Source of the DNA: Pseudomonas sp. P5_109
Lineage (GTDB): Bacteria; Pseudomonadota; Gammaproteobacteria; Pseudomonadales; Pseudomonadaceae
Assembly (NCBI RefSeq): GCF_034009455.1
Contig: NZ_CP125380.1
Span: forward strand, 117,501-181,500
Reading direction: 5' to 3'
DNA: 64,000 nt
The position numbers were made by a program, and so were the translations under genes. Positions 1 to 12,200 of the stretch are shown here, piece by piece (the first letter of the stretch is position 1; every line of letters starts with the position of its first letter). The notes beneath the pieces are model-generated. The model did no database searches and was not told the DNA's origin. It saw only the letters and a program-made list of their open reading frames with translations.

Positions 1-1496
<1,496 letters not shown>

Positions 1497-1651
1497 ATAA
1501 CACCCAAGCAATTTGACTACTCGAAAGAGCATCAGATTGCGGTGTGTGAAGACGAAAGAACCGAAAGTTCGAAATACTCACAAAACACCAAGCTATCACA
1601 TACCCAATTTGCTGAAGCGCGGCCAACTGGCCACGACTCAGTACCCGAATT

Positions 1652-1768
1652 TCTTGACGACCATAGAGCGTTGGAACCACCTGATCCCATCCCGAACTCA
1701 GCAGTGAAACGATGCATCGCCGATGGTAGTGTGGGGTTTCCCCATGTGAGAGTAGGTCATCGTCAAGA
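1652..1768 (+). rRNA. rrf: 5S ribosomal RNA, first copy
   Basis: The sequence has the typical Pseudomonas 5S features: the terminal helix CTTGACGA / TCGTCAAG and the conserved CCCATCCCGAACTC loop A/B region. It lies about 155 bases after the 23S, as expected for an rrn operon. It is followed at once by an intrinsic terminator. A second, nearly identical copy follows 224 bases downstream. Confidence 0.97.
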
Positions 1769-1778
1769 TTAAATTCCG

Positions 1779-1812
1779 AAACCCCAATTGCGAAAGCAGT
1801 TGGGGTTTTGTC
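1779..1812 (+). terminator. Intrinsic terminator after first 5S
   Basis: A hairpin with arms AACCCCAATTGC and GCAGTTGGGGTT and a GAAA tetraloop, followed by TTTTGTCTTT. Because a second 5S follows, this terminator must be read through (rRNA antitermination) or the second copy must be transcribed separately. Confidence 0.9.
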
Positions 1813-1875
1813 TTTAAAGTAGAAACATCAAGAATTCGCTGGCACGTCGCTACAGACGGACTGGCACACAGAATT

Positions 1876-1992
1876 TCTTGACGACCATAGAGCGTTGGAA
1901 CCACCTGATCCCATCCCGAACTCAGCAGTGAAACGATGCATCGCCGATGGTAGTGTGGGGTTTCCCCATGTGAGAGTAGGTCATCGTCAAGA
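1876..1992 (+). rRNA. rrf: 5S ribosomal RNA, second tandem copy
   Basis: Same sequence as the first 5S copy, including the terminal helix and the bases just upstream (GAATTTCTTGACG). The repeat unit comprises the 5S, the short AATTCCGAAACCCC leader and a terminator, so it looks like a tandem duplication of the end of the rrn operon. Extra 5S copies are known in some Pseudomonas rrn operons. Confidence 0.97.
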
Positions 1993-2002
1993 TTGAATTC
2001 CG

Positions 2003-2037
2003 AAACCCCTGTCTGCTAACGCAGACAGGGGTTTTGT
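2003..2037 (+). terminator. Intrinsic terminator ending the rrn operon
   Basis: Perfect 13-bp stem: AACCCCTGTCTGC and GCAGACAGGGGTT around a TAAC loop, then TTTTGTCG. The stem base is the same AACCCC/GGGGTT as the first terminator, but the apex differs, so only the base was kept after duplication. Confidence 0.93.
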
Positions 2038-2113
2038 CGTTTCAGGGGTACTGAAAAGGCCGGGATGAAGCGATCGAACTCTGCAGTGCGCCTCCCCGGG
2101 CTGCCGCTGCGGA

Positions 2114-2824
2114 TCACGTTGCCGTGTTTTTGGTCTGGACTTCAGGGTTGTTGAGGTAGCGCGTAATGACCTCGACCGCGCGGTTCAGGTGATGTTCTAG
2201 CAGCTTTACGGAGCGTTCGACGTCCCGGTCTTCGGCGGCCCGTAACAGTGCCTTGTGGTCGTCCTGGGACAGTTTGCCCAGGCCCATGGCTTCCAGGTTG
2301 AAACGCAGGAAGCGTTCTTCCTCGTTCAGCCCGTCTTCGACCAGTCTCAACAGCCGACGGTTGGGCGCCCGGCTATAAAGCGCCATGTGGAACAGACGGT
2401 TGAGCCGGCCGATTTCGCTGTAGTCACTTTGCGTTTCGAGTTCGTCGATGTAATGAGCGGCCTGTTCGAGATCCTCATCCTGGAGAAGTGGCACGGAGAG
2501 ACGCAAGGCTTCGGATTCCAGCAGGATGCGCAGCGCATAGGTTTCCACGGCGTCGCCCTGGACCAGCGGCGCGACCACAGCTCCCTTATGAGCAATCACG
2601 TTGAGCAGCGATTGTGCTTCGAGCTGGCGCAAGGCTTCGCGTACGGGCATGCGGCTGACGCCGAACAGGTCGGCGAGGTCTTGTTGGCGTAGGGCTGCAC
2701 CGCAGGGAATTCGCCCGTCAAGTATCGCCGAGCGCAGGGTTTCTTCGATCACCGAGCGAGCCAGATGTGCGGGAATTGGCCCGTTGACCTTGATACTGCT
2801 GAGAGGGTTGGGCTTTTGTGTCAC
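2114..2824 (-). CDS. GntR-family transcriptional regulator (FCD subfamily)
   Basis: A 236-residue protein with an N-terminal winged helix-turn-helix (about residues 15-80; DLADLFGVSRMPVREALRQLE is the recognition region). A C-terminal FCD ligand-binding domain follows, with the usual scattered Asp/Asn and His residues (NRLFH, DDHKALL, LEHHLNR) that bind a metal and an acid effector in this family. The reading frame stays open up to a TTG at 2896, but that segment holds a near-consensus promoter, so I take the GTG at 2824 as the start. It is divergent from lapG. Nothing in the window names the effector; FCD regulators usually sense organic acids. No link to the lap genes can be proven. Confidence 0.88.
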   Translation of the reverse strand: MTQKPNPLSSIKVNGPIPAHLARSVIEETLRSAILDGRIPCGAALRQQDLADLFGVSRMPVREALRQLEAQSLLNVIAHKGAVVAPLVQGDAVETYALRILLESEALRLSVPLLQDEDLEQAAHYIDELETQSDYSEIGRLNRLFHMALYSRAPNRRLLRLVEDGLNEEERFLRFNLEAMGLGKLSQDDHKALLRAAEDRDVERSVKLLEHHLNRAVEVITRYLNNPEVQTKNTAT

Positions 2825-2849
2825 TAAACGCACCCTGAGTGATGAATTT

Positions 2850-2861
2850 TTTGGATCCAAA
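2850..2861. promoter_or_regulatory. Candidate GntR operator palindrome TTTGGATCCAAA
   Basis: A perfect 12-bp palindrome lying just after the -10 box, over the expected transcription start of the regulator gene. The core TTGGATCCAA matches the operator type described for the FCD regulator VanR (ATTGGATCCAAT). The position suggests self-repression. This is inference from the sequence. Confidence 0.55.
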
Positions 2862-2863
2862 TG

Positions 2864-2892
2864 ACAGTAGTAACTGCCTGACAGCTTGTCAA
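2864..2892 (-). promoter_or_regulatory. Sigma70 promoter of the GntR regulator gene
   Basis: On the minus strand there is a consensus -35 TTGACA (2892-2887), a spacer of exactly 17 bases and a -10 TACTGT (2869-2864). Transcription would start about 33 bases before the GTG chosen as start codon. This also argues against the upstream TTG start. Confidence 0.75.
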
Positions 2893-3018
2893 ACAAGCGA
2901 ACGAGTACCTTTCTTGCAGTTTAGCGCGCCGCCAGTGATCTCACCGTGCCATTGTCTTTTTCCGGTCTAACCTTCACCATTCGAACGACTCCCTCCTGCC
3001 CACCCAGGATGCCTCGCA

Positions 3019-3711
3019 TTGGCGGCATGTTTAACGATCCCCCGGATTTTACGCTGGCTGTGCAGCGCATTGCTGCTGGCTGGCGTGATGCTGGGCAGCT
3101 TGAGTGCCGATTGGGACTTTTCCCTGATCAGCCGGCGGGCGCAGGCATTGTACGGGCCTTTGGGAGAAGGTCAGCAGCGCATTAATGATTGGCAATACTT
3201 GCTGGCCAGCCAGAAGCAGCTCGGCGAGCTGGAACAGCTCAACGTGGTCAATCGCTTCTTCAACAAACAGCTGCGATACGTTGAAGACATCGATCTGTGG
3301 CATGAAGTCGATTATTGGGAAACCCCGATCGAAGCCCTCTGGAAAGGCGCGGGTGACTGTGAAGACTACGCTATTGCCAAGTACTTCAGCCTGCGTCACC
3401 TCGGTGTCTCCAGTGAAAAGCTGCGTATTACCTACGTCAAGGCACTGACCCAGAACCGCGCGCACATGGTGTTGACCTACTACTCGAGTCCGGAAGCCGA
3501 GCCCCTGGTGCTCGACAGCCTGATTGAAGCAATCAAGCCGGCCAGCCAACGAAAGGATTTGCTGCCGGTCTACTCTTTCAATGCAGAGGGATTGTGGTTG
3601 CCGGGTGCCAAGGGCAACAAAAAGGTCGGCGATACCAAGCGTCTGTCACGTTGGCAGGATGTGTTGAAGAAAATGCAGGCCGAAGGATTCCCGGTCGAGA
3701 CGACTAACTAG
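3019..3711 (+). CDS. lapG: LapG, periplasmic cysteine protease that releases LapA
   Basis: A 230-residue BTLCP-type transglutaminase-like protease. A signal peptide with hydrophobic core LRWLCSALLLAGVML is followed by the mature domain. The catalytic triad is visible: Cys114 in GDCEDY, His149 in RAHMVL and Asp166 in LVLDSL. In P. fluorescens LapG cuts the N-terminus of LapA and frees the adhesin from the cell surface; it needs calcium and is held inactive by LapD. The start is a TTG preceded by AGGA nine bases upstream. The frame has a stop at 2968, and an overlapping ATG at 3009 is in the wrong frame. lapD follows after 14 bases, so the two are surely one operon. Confidence 0.96.
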   Translation: MAACLTIPRILRWLCSALLLAGVMLGSLSADWDFSLISRRAQALYGPLGEGQQRINDWQYLLASQKQLGELEQLNVVNRFFNKQLRYVEDIDLWHEVDYWETPIEALWKGAGDCEDYAIAKYFSLRHLGVSSEKLRITYVKALTQNRAHMVLTYYSSPEAEPLVLDSLIEAIKPASQRKDLLPVYSFNAEGLWLPGAKGNKKVGDTKRLSRWQDVLKKMQAEGFPVETTN

Positions 3712-3725
3712 GAGCACGTGCTCAG

Positions 3726-5672
3726 ATGTCCTTGTTCAAACAACTGTTGATCGCTATCTGTCTGTTCCTGGTGGTCGCCTTCACCGGCAGCTTCATGGTC
3801 AGTCTGGAGAGCTCGCGCACTCAGTACGTCAACCAGTTGCGCTCTCATGCCCAGGACGCCGCGACGGCGCTGGCGCTTTCCCTGACCCCGAATCTCGACG
3901 ACCCGGCGATGGTCGAGTTGCTGGTCAGCTCGATCTTCGACAGCGGTTACTACGCGAGCATACGCGTGGTTGATTTGAAGACCGACCAGACCCTGGTTGA
4001 GCGCACGGGCATTCCGGCGGTCAACAACGTTCCGGACTGGTTCGTCAAACTGATTGGCCTGGAGCCCGCCGGTGGTGATGCGATCGTCAGCCGGGGCTGG
4101 GAGCAGGCTGCCCGGGTCGAGGTGGTCAGCCACCCGATGTTTGCGCTGGCCAAGTTGTGGCAAAGCGCTTTGGGCAGTCTGGGCTGGTTGCTGCTATGCG
4201 GCGCAGTCAGCGCGGTACTCGGCGCGCTGTTACTGCGTCAGCAACTGAGACCGCTGGATTACATGGTTCAACAATCTCACGCTATTGCCCGGCGGGAATT
4301 CCTCAGCCTGCCGCAACTGCCGCGCACTCCCGAGCTTCGTCGGGTCGTACAGGCCATGAACCAGATGGTCGAGAAGCTCAAGGCGTTGTTCCAGGAGCAG
4401 GCCGAGCGCAGTGAAAAACTGCGGGTCGAGTCCTATCAGGACTCGTTGACCGGGTTGGCCAACCGGCGTTATTTCGAGATGCAGCTGAATGCGCGGGTCA
4501 GCAACCCGGAACAGGCCAGTTCCGGTTACCTGCTGCTGTTGCGGGTCAAGGATCTGGCCGGGCTCAACCAGCGTCTCGGTGGCCAGCGCACCGATGAAGT
4601 GCTCAAGGCCGTCGGTGAGCAACTGTCTCGCGAGTGCGCCAAATACCCGGAAACCCAGAACCTGGTGACCCGTATCCGCGGTGGCGAATTTGCCGTGCTG
4701 GCCCCGGGACTGGTGCGCGAAGAAGCTTTGCAACTGGCACAGAACCTCGACAGTGCCTTGGCCAGTCTTCACGCTACCGGCGCCACCGATGTGGCTGCCG
4801 TGGCTTCTATCGGTCTGGCCCCCTTTGCTCACGGCGACTCACCGCAAACCGTGCTCAGCCTCGGCGATCAGGCGCTGGCGCAGGCCGAAAGCCAGGGCGA
4901 GCAGAACTGGGCCTGTATCGAGCACAGCCTCGCGGCCAGTGTCGGCGACGATCACCACGCTTGGCATCTCATGCTCGACCAGGCGCTGACTCAGCAACGT
5001 TTCGAGCTGTATTTCCAACCGGTCGTGGCCGCTCAAGACACGCAACTGGTGCTGCATTACAAAGTGCTGTCACGCCTGCTCGACGAACACGGCCAGACTA
5101 TCCCCGCCGGGCGCTTTCTGCCTTGGCTGGAGCGCTTCGGCTGGACTGCGCGCCTGGATCGGCTGATGCTCGAGCGGGTGTTGGAGCAAATGAGCGGGCA
5201 TGAAGAGTCGCTGGCGCTGAATCTTTCGTCGGCGACCCTGGGCGACCCGCAGGCGCAAAACAAAATCTTCGAGATACTGCGTGCGCACTCCAACCTCGGT
5301 CCGCGTCTGACCCTGGAGATTGGCGAAGAGCAACTGCCTGACCAGGCAGTACTGGAACAACTGACCCGGCGCCTGCGCGAACTCGGCTTCTCCCTGAGCC
5401 TGCAACGTTTTGGCGGACGCTTCAGCATGATCGGCAACCTGGCACGGCTGGGGCTGGCGTACCTGAAGATCGACGGCAGCTACATTCGCTCGATCGATCT
5501 GGAAAGTGACAAACGCCTGTTCATCGAGGCGATCCAGCGAGCGGCGCACAGCATTGATTTGCCGCTGATTGCCGAGCGGGTCGAGACGGAGGGTGAGTTG
5601 GCGGTGATTCGCGAGATGGGGTTATACGGTGTGCAGGGCCAGCTGTTCGGCGAACCCAAGCCCTGGAAATGA
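3726..5672 (+). CDS. lapD: LapD, c-di-GMP receptor that controls LapG
   Basis: 648 residues, the same length as the characterised protein as I recall it. TM1 is at about residues 6-24, a periplasmic output domain at 25-150, and TM2 at about 148-170 (LGWLLLCGAVSAVLGALLL). A HAMP and signalling helix follow, then GGDEF-like and EAL-like domains. Both enzymatic domains are degenerate: RGGEF replaces GGDEF near residue 320, and KVL stands where EAL should be near residue 446. It therefore binds rather than makes or breaks c-di-GMP. In the known system, c-di-GMP-bound LapD sequesters LapG in the periplasm and LapA stays on the cell. AGGAG lies 11 bases before the ATG. Confidence 0.97.
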   Translation: MSLFKQLLIAICLFLVVAFTGSFMVSLESSRTQYVNQLRSHAQDAATALALSLTPNLDDPAMVELLVSSIFDSGYYASIRVVDLKTDQTLVERTGIPAVNNVPDWFVKLIGLEPAGGDAIVSRGWEQAARVEVVSHPMFALAKLWQSALGSLGWLLLCGAVSAVLGALLLRQQLRPLDYMVQQSHAIARREFLSLPQLPRTPELRRVVQAMNQMVEKLKALFQEQAERSEKLRVESYQDSLTGLANRRYFEMQLNARVSNPEQASSGYLLLLRVKDLAGLNQRLGGQRTDEVLKAVGEQLSRECAKYPETQNLVTRIRGGEFAVLAPGLVREEALQLAQNLDSALASLHATGATDVAAVASIGLAPFAHGDSPQTVLSLGDQALAQAESQGEQNWACIEHSLAASVGDDHHAWHLMLDQALTQQRFELYFQPVVAAQDTQLVLHYKVLSRLLDEHGQTIPAGRFLPWLERFGWTARLDRLMLERVLEQMSGHEESLALNLSSATLGDPQAQNKIFEILRAHSNLGPRLTLEIGEEQLPDQAVLEQLTRRLRELGFSLSLQRFGGRFSMIGNLARLGLAYLKIDGSYIRSIDLESDKRLFIEAIQRAAHSIDLPLIAERVETEGELAVIREMGLYGVQGQLFGEPKPWK

Positions 5673-5700
5673 CTCTTGGAGACGAGTTGTCAGTGACGCC

Positions 5701-5726
5701 GGCATCGCGGGCTTGCCCGCGATGCC
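5701..5726. repeat. REP-like palindrome between convergent genes
   Basis: A perfect inverted repeat with 12-bp arms (GGCATCGCGGGC / GCCCGCGATGCC) and a TT loop, of the Pseudomonas GCGGGCTTGCCCGC REP family. It sits between the 3' ends of lapD and the convergent small gene, where it could end transcription from both sides. Confidence 0.8.
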
Positions 5727-5753
5727 GCTGGACCAGTCACTGAAGATCAATGA

Positions 5754-6092
5754 TCAGATCAATCCGCTTTCATTCTCATCGATCAACTGACTCAACCCAC
5801 CCAACGCCTCACGCGCCTGGGTCCGGTCCATCAGTTTGGCCTGGGCCGCCGGTGGCAGGTCGGTGACGCGGATCACGCCTTTCTGGGTCAGCACTTGAAT
5901 CAGGTCATCGAGTACCCGAATCATTTCAAAGTCGCTCTGCTTGAGCTGTTTGAGGCTGTTCTCCACCGCTGCATTGGCAAACCAGGCCTGGATCTCGTGA
6001 TGGTCGGCCGGCAGCGTTTCCGTGGCCTCGGCATAGGCGGCGGGTTCCACGCGTACCAACAGGCCCTGCGCATCGCGTTGCACGTAAAACAT
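5754..6092 (-). CDS. Conserved hypothetical protein of the lap locus
   Basis: A 112-residue soluble protein with no signal peptide or membrane segment. It starts FYVQRDAQGLLVRVEP after the initiator and ends acidic (DENESGLI). Similar Pseudomonas proteins are often labelled tryptophan synthase beta-like, a label I would not trust: no PLP-binding motif is present. The start at 6092 has GAGGGA six bases upstream; a longer frame up to 6137 has no ribosome site. It lies downstream of lapA on the same strand, about 145 bases after the lapA stop, so it may share transcripts with lapA. Function unknown. Confidence 0.85.
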   Translation of the reverse strand: MFYVQRDAQGLLVRVEPAAYAEATETLPADHHEIQAWFANAAVENSLKQLKQSDFEMIRVLDDLIQVLTQKGVIRVTDLPPAAQAKLMDRTQAREALGGLSQLIDENESGLI

Positions 6093-6201
6093 TGAGCATC
6101 CCTCGGAATTGAACCAGCGTCGTGCTGTCAGCAGCATAGGTCAACTGCGCGCCAGTATGTGGCGCGGCGACGAAATCGTCACCGGGCAGTGGACACAAAC
6201 G

Positions 6202-6232
6202 TGACGGCCGCCCCATAAGGGCGGCCGTTTTC
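6202..6232 (+). terminator. Perfect hairpin with T-tract at the 3' end of lapA
   Basis: A 10-bp perfect stem (ACGGCCGCCC / GGGCGGCCGT) with a CATAA loop. The T-run (TTTT) lies on the plus-strand side; on the minus strand the hairpin is followed by CACGTTTG instead. As an intrinsic terminator it therefore works best on rightward transcripts, which would otherwise run antisense into lapA. It may also end lapA mRNA, less efficiently. Confidence 0.7.
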
Positions 6233-6237
6233 GTGCA

Positions 6238-9200
6238 TCAGCTGTTGTTGTGATCGATCTTGATAGTCGGGTCGCTACCGGCAATCAGGTTGTGTAGGTT
6301 GGCGCTCGACCAGTTGTTGCCTTCCAGTTTGATCGTCACGTCAGGCGTGGCGGCGGCCGCGTTGCCAGAGTTGAACTGGCCGGTTGTGCTGACCTGCAGC
6401 GACGACACGCCATCGACCGTGGAGATCTTCAGGAAGTTGTCGATGGTGCTGCCGGTTTCACCCTGCAACAGATCGCGCAAGTCGATCCGGTCACCTTCGC
6501 TGGCCTTGAAGTCCTTGATCACGTCGTTACCGGTGTCGCCCGCTTTCCAGACGAAGGTGTCGCCACCGGAACCGCCAGTCAGGATGTCATTGCCCTTTCC
6601 GCCCAGGAGAAGGTCATTGCCGTCACCACCGTCCAGCAAGTCGTTTCCGGTCCCGCCGAGCAGGATGTCATTGCCGGCGCCGCCGTAGAGTTTGTCGTCG
6701 CCGCCCTGGCCAAAGATGATGTCATTGCCGGCATTGCCCAGCAGTGTATCGGCACCGTCTTGAGCGCCAGACACATCGAACACGGTGTAGTGCTCGGTGA
6801 TGTACTGGTGCACGTTGCTTGGTGTGACCTGGTTGGTTTCGACCCCGGTTTGCAGCCCGACAAAAGCCTGCAGCGAGGCGTAACCCTCGCCGGTGACGCT
6901 GTTGAAGCTCACCAGGTCGCCGAAGATGATGTCATTGCCATCACCGCTGTTGACGGTGTCTTTGCCCGGTAGCGTGGCCTCGCTGTGGCCGAGGATCGCG
7001 TTGGCCAGATCCGCAGGATTGATATTGGCCAGCGGCTTGCCGTCGGTGGTGTTGTAGGGGGCCAGATCGCTTTCCTTGACATCGTTGTTCAGGCCGATGG
7101 CCTGAACAGTCGAGTTGGCAGCCGCCAGAAGGGCAAATGCCGCTGCGGCATTCGAGGCACTGGTCCAGTCAACGTAACCATCGCCATCGTTGGCCGACAG
7201 CTCATAAGTGCCGTCACCTTGCGCATGAAGTGTTACGCCACTGATCTTGGAAGAGGTCCAGTTGTTCTTGTTGTCCACACTCCATTTGTAAACGGCGCCA
7301 CTCGCATCGACCAACAAGCGGGAGACACCGTCGATCACTTTGGAGAACGCATAGCCAGGCTTGTAGTCACCCACCTTCAAAAGGCTGTCCAGAGTCAGGT
7401 CCGTGACGTTGTTCGACTTGTAGTCGACGACGACCGGGTTGGTCTGCTCACTGCTGGTATAAGCGGTCGGCTCACCGTCGGTAATGAAGTAGGTGAGATT
7501 GATCGCGTTCGGGTTGCTCTTCGCATCAGTGCTGTAGAACCAGTTGGCGGTGGTCTTGAACACGTCCTCGTAGTTGGTGTAGCCACCCGATTTCATGCCG
7601 TCGAGAACCGACTTCAAGTTCGCCAGGGCATCCTTGCTGGACAGGTCGATCGAAATCGATTGTTTGACCGTCGTGTCGAAGTCGACGAGGAACACTTTCA
7701 CAACGCCCGGGTTCGCGTCTTTCGAAGTCGCACTGGCGATCAGCGAAGTGAACACCGCTTCCAGGGACTTCTTCGCCGCCGCCATGGCGCTGTCGCCCAT
7801 ACTGCCCGAACTGTCGACCATGAAGGCGATGTTGTAGTTCTGGCCTGGTGTGACCGTCAGCCCACCGATATCCGACACCACGATGTCATTGCCACTGGTG
7901 CCGGTGACTGTGTCGTTGCCTGAGGTGGCAGTGAGCGGGTTGTACACCGCCGGATTGATCGTGATCGGAATCTGCGTCGTGTTGCTGGCCGAATCACCCT
8001 GGCTCTCGGTCGAGACTGCCGTAACTGTCAGCGTGTTGGTGCCGGTGGCGTACGGTGCCGGGGTGTAGCTCAACTTGCTCACATCCCACCCGCTGAGGTC
8101 GACGACGCCGTTACCGGTTGTGCCGGTAAAGGTGTGCGTGCCATCGGTCAGGGTCGCACCTGCCGGGATGCCGCCGATCGAGGTAATGGTCTGGGTTTCA
8201 GAGCCATCGGTGTCCGCCGACGTTACCTTCAAGCCCAACGCAATGCTGCTGTTCTCGGCCACCTGAGTCGCGGAGGAGGTCACGATCGGTGTATCCGCAA
8301 CCGCGGTCACACTGATGTCCAGCGTGGTGCTTGAACCGGTATTGGTGGTGTAGGTCACCGTCGGAACCTTGCCACTCCAATTGTCGGCCGGGGTAAAGCT
8401 GTATTCGCCGTTGGCGCCCAGCGTCAGCTTGCCCACGTTTGCGATGGTGGCAGTGCCCCCTGCGGTGTACTCGGTGCCCCCGATTGTGAATTTGGTCACG
8501 GTGAGGGCGTTATCCACATCGCGGTCGTTGGTCAGTACGTTGCCGGTGGCGACCTTGTCCTCGAGGGAGGTTTTGAGGTCGGCAGCCAGCACACTCGGAT
8601 CGTCGACCGGGGTGACGCTGATGTTCAGGGTCGAGGTGACGTTGGGTCCCAGACCGTCGGTGACGGTGTAGGTGACGGTCGGCACCGTGCCGTTGTAGTT
8701 GGCGGCCGGGGTGAAGGTGTAGGCGCCGTTGGCTGCGATCAGCAGGGTACCGACATTGGCGATGGTCGCCGTGGTGCCGGCGGTGTAAGTGGTCCCGCTG
8801 ACGGTGAAACTGACCACGCTGACCGGGCCGTCGACGCTGCTCGTGCCAGTGAGGACGCTGCCGGTGAGGGCGGTGTCTTCCAGGGTCGAGACGGTTTCGC
8901 TGGCGTCGGTGAAGTTGTCGTTGACCGGCGTAACGCTGATGTTCAGGGTCGAGGTGTCGTCTGTACCGGAGCCGTCGGTGACGGTGTAGGTGACGGTCGG
9001 CACCGTGCCGTTGTAGTTGGCGGCCGGGGTGAAGGTGTAAGCACCGTTCGCGCCGATCACCAGGGTGCCGACATTGGCGATGGTCGCCGTGGTGCCGGCG
9101 GTGTAAGTGGTCGCACCGATGGTGAAGCTGACCACGCTGACCGGGCCGTCGACGCTGCTCGTACCGGTGAGCACGCTGCCGCTGAGGGCCGTATCTTCCA

Positions 9201-12200
9201 GGGTGGAGACCGTTTCGTTGGCGTCGGTGAAGTTGTCGTTGACCGGGGTAACGCTGATGTTCAGGGTCGAGGTGTCGTTCGGTCCCGAACCGTCGGTGAC
9301 GGTGTAGGTGACGGTTGGCACCGTGCCGTTGTAGTTGGCGGCCGGTGTGAAGGTATAGGCGCCGTTGGCAGCAATGACAAGGGTGCCGACGTTGACAATG
9401 GTCGCGGTCTGGCCGGCGTTGTAAGTGCCTGTAACACCTTCGATGGTGAAACTCACCACGCTGACCGGGCCGTCAACGCTGCTCGTGCCGGTAAGGACAC
9501 TGCCGCTCAAGACGGTGTCTTCAGCGGTGGTCACGCTTTCGCTGATGTCGGTGAAGTTGTCGTTGACTGGCGTAACGCTGATGTTCAGGGTCGAAGTGTC
9601 GTCTGTGCCGGAACCGTCGGTGACGGTGTAGGTAACAGTCGGTACCGTGCCGTTGTAGTTGGCAGTCGGGGTGAAGGTGTAAGCCCCATTAGCTGCGATC
9701 AGCAGGGTACCGACGTTGGCGATGGTCGCGGTCTGGCCGGCGGTAAACGTGCCAGTCACACCGTCGATGGTGAAGTTGACCACGCTGACCGGGCCGTCAA
9801 CGCTGCTCGTGCCAGTGAGGACGCTGCCACTGAGGACGGTGTCTTCCAGGGTCGACGCCGTTTCGTTGGCGTCGCTGAAGTTGTCGTTGACCGGCGTAAC
9901 GCTGATGTTCAGGGTCGAGGTGTCGTTAGGTCCCGAACCGTCGGTGACGGTGTAGGTGACAGTCGGCACCGTGCCGTTGTAGTTGGCGGCCGGTGTGAAG
10001 GTATAGGCGCCGTTGGCACCGATCACCAGGGTGCCGACGTTAGCGATGGTTGCCGTGCTGCCGGCGGCGAAGGTGGTATCACCGATGGTGAAGCTCTCCA
10101 CGCTGACCGGGCCATCGACGCTCGAGGTGCCGGCCAACACACTGCCGGTGAGGGCGGTGTCTTCCAGGGTCGAGACCGTTTCGTTGGCGTCGGTGAAGCT
10201 ATCGTCGACCGGAGTGACGCTGATGTTCAGGGTCGAGGTGTCGTTAGGTCCCGAACCGTCGGTGACGGTGTAGGTGACAGTCGGTACCGTGCCGTTGTAG
10301 TTGGCAACCGGGGTAAAGGTGTAAGCGCCGTTCGCCGCAATCACCAAGGTACCGACATTGGCGATGGTCGCCGTAGTGCCAGCGGTGTAAGTGGTCGCAC
10401 CGATGGTGAAGTTGACCACGCTGACCGGGCCGTCAACGCTCGAGGTGCCGCTGAGGACACTGCCGGTCAAGGCGGTGTCTTCAGCGGTGGTCACGCTTTC
10501 GCTGATGTCGGTGAAGTTGTCGTTGACCGGCGTAACGCTGATGTTCAGGGTCGACGTGTCGTCTGTGCCGGAACCGTCGGTGACGGTGTAGGTGACGGTC
10601 GGTACCGTGCCGTTGTAGTTGGCGGACGGGGTGAAGGTATAGGCCCCGTTGGCTGCGATCACCAGGGTGCCGACGTTAGCAATGGTTGCCATGCTGCCGG
10701 CGGAGTAGGTGGTTTCACCGATGGTGAAGTTAACCACGCTGACCGGTCCGTCGACGCTCGAGGTGCCGCTGAGGACGCTGCCGGTCAAGGCGGTGTCTTC
10801 CAGAGTCGAGACCGTTTCGTTGGCGTCGGTGAAGTTGTCGTTGACCGGCGTAACGCTGATGTTCAGGGTCGAGGTGTCGTTGGGTCCCGAACCGTCGGTG
10901 ACGGTATAGGTGACGGTCGGCACCGTGCCGTTGTAGTTGGCGGTCGGGGTAAAGGTGTAAGCCCCGTTCGCTGCGATCACCAGGGTACCAACATTGGCGA
11001 TGGTCGCGGTCTGGCCGGCGGTGAAGGTGCCAGTCACACCTTCGATGGTGAAGTTGACCACGCTGACCGGACCGTCAACGCTGCTCGTGCCAGTGAGGAC
11101 GCTGCCGCTGAGGGCGGTGTCTTCCAGGGTCGATAGCGTTTCGCTGGCGTCAGCGAAATTGTCGTTGACCGGCGTGACGCTGATGTTCAGGGTCGAAGTG
11201 TCGTCTGTGCCGGAACCGTCGGTGACGGTGTAGGTAACAGTCGGCACCGTGCCGTTGTAGTTGGCGGCCGGGGTGAAGGTGTAGGTGCCGTTGGCTGCGA
11301 TCAGCAGGGTACCGACATTGGCGATGGTCGCCGTGGTGCCGGCGGTGTAAGTGGTCGCACCGACGGTGAAGTTGACCACGCTGACCGGGCCGTCAACGCT
11401 GCTCGTGCCAGTGAGGACGCTGCCGGTGAGGGCGGTGTCTTCCAGGGTCGAGACCGTTTCGTTAGCGTCGCTGAAGTTGTCGTTGACCGGCGTAACGCTG
11501 ATGTTCAGCGTCGAGGTGTCGTTAGTTCCCGAACCGTCGGTGAGGGTGTAGGTGACCGTTGGCACCGTGCCGTTGTAGTTGGCAGCCGGTGTGAAGGTGT
11601 AAGCGCCGTTAGCGCCGATGACCAGGGTGCCAACATTGGCGATGGTCGCGGTCTGGCCGGCGGTAAACGTGCCAGTCACACCGTCGATAGTGAAGTTGAC
11701 CACGCTGACCGGGCCATCGACGCTCGAGGTGCCGCTGAGGACACTGCCGCTCAAGGCAGTGTCTTCCAGGGTCGATACCGTTTCGCTGGCATCGCTGAAG
11801 CTGTCGTCGACCGGCGTGACGCTGATGTTCAGGGTCGAAGTGTCGTTAGGGCCCGAACCGTCGGTGACGGTGTAGGTGACGGTCGGCACCGTGCCGTTGT
11901 AGTTGGCAGCCGGGGTGAAGGTGTAGGCCCCGTTCGCCGCGATCACCAAGGTACCAACGTTGGCGATGGTCGCCGTGGTGCCGGCGGTGTAAGTGGTCGC
12001 ACCGATGGTGAAGTTGACCACGCTGACCGGGCCGTCGACGCTGCTCGTACCAGTAAGGACGCTGCCGCTGAGGGCGGTGTCTTCCAGGGTCGAGACCGTT
12101 TCGCTGACGTCGCTGAAGTTGTCGTTGACTGGCGTAACGCTGATGTTCAGGGTCGAGGTGTCGTTGGGTCCCGAACCGTCGGTGACGGTGTAGGTGACAG

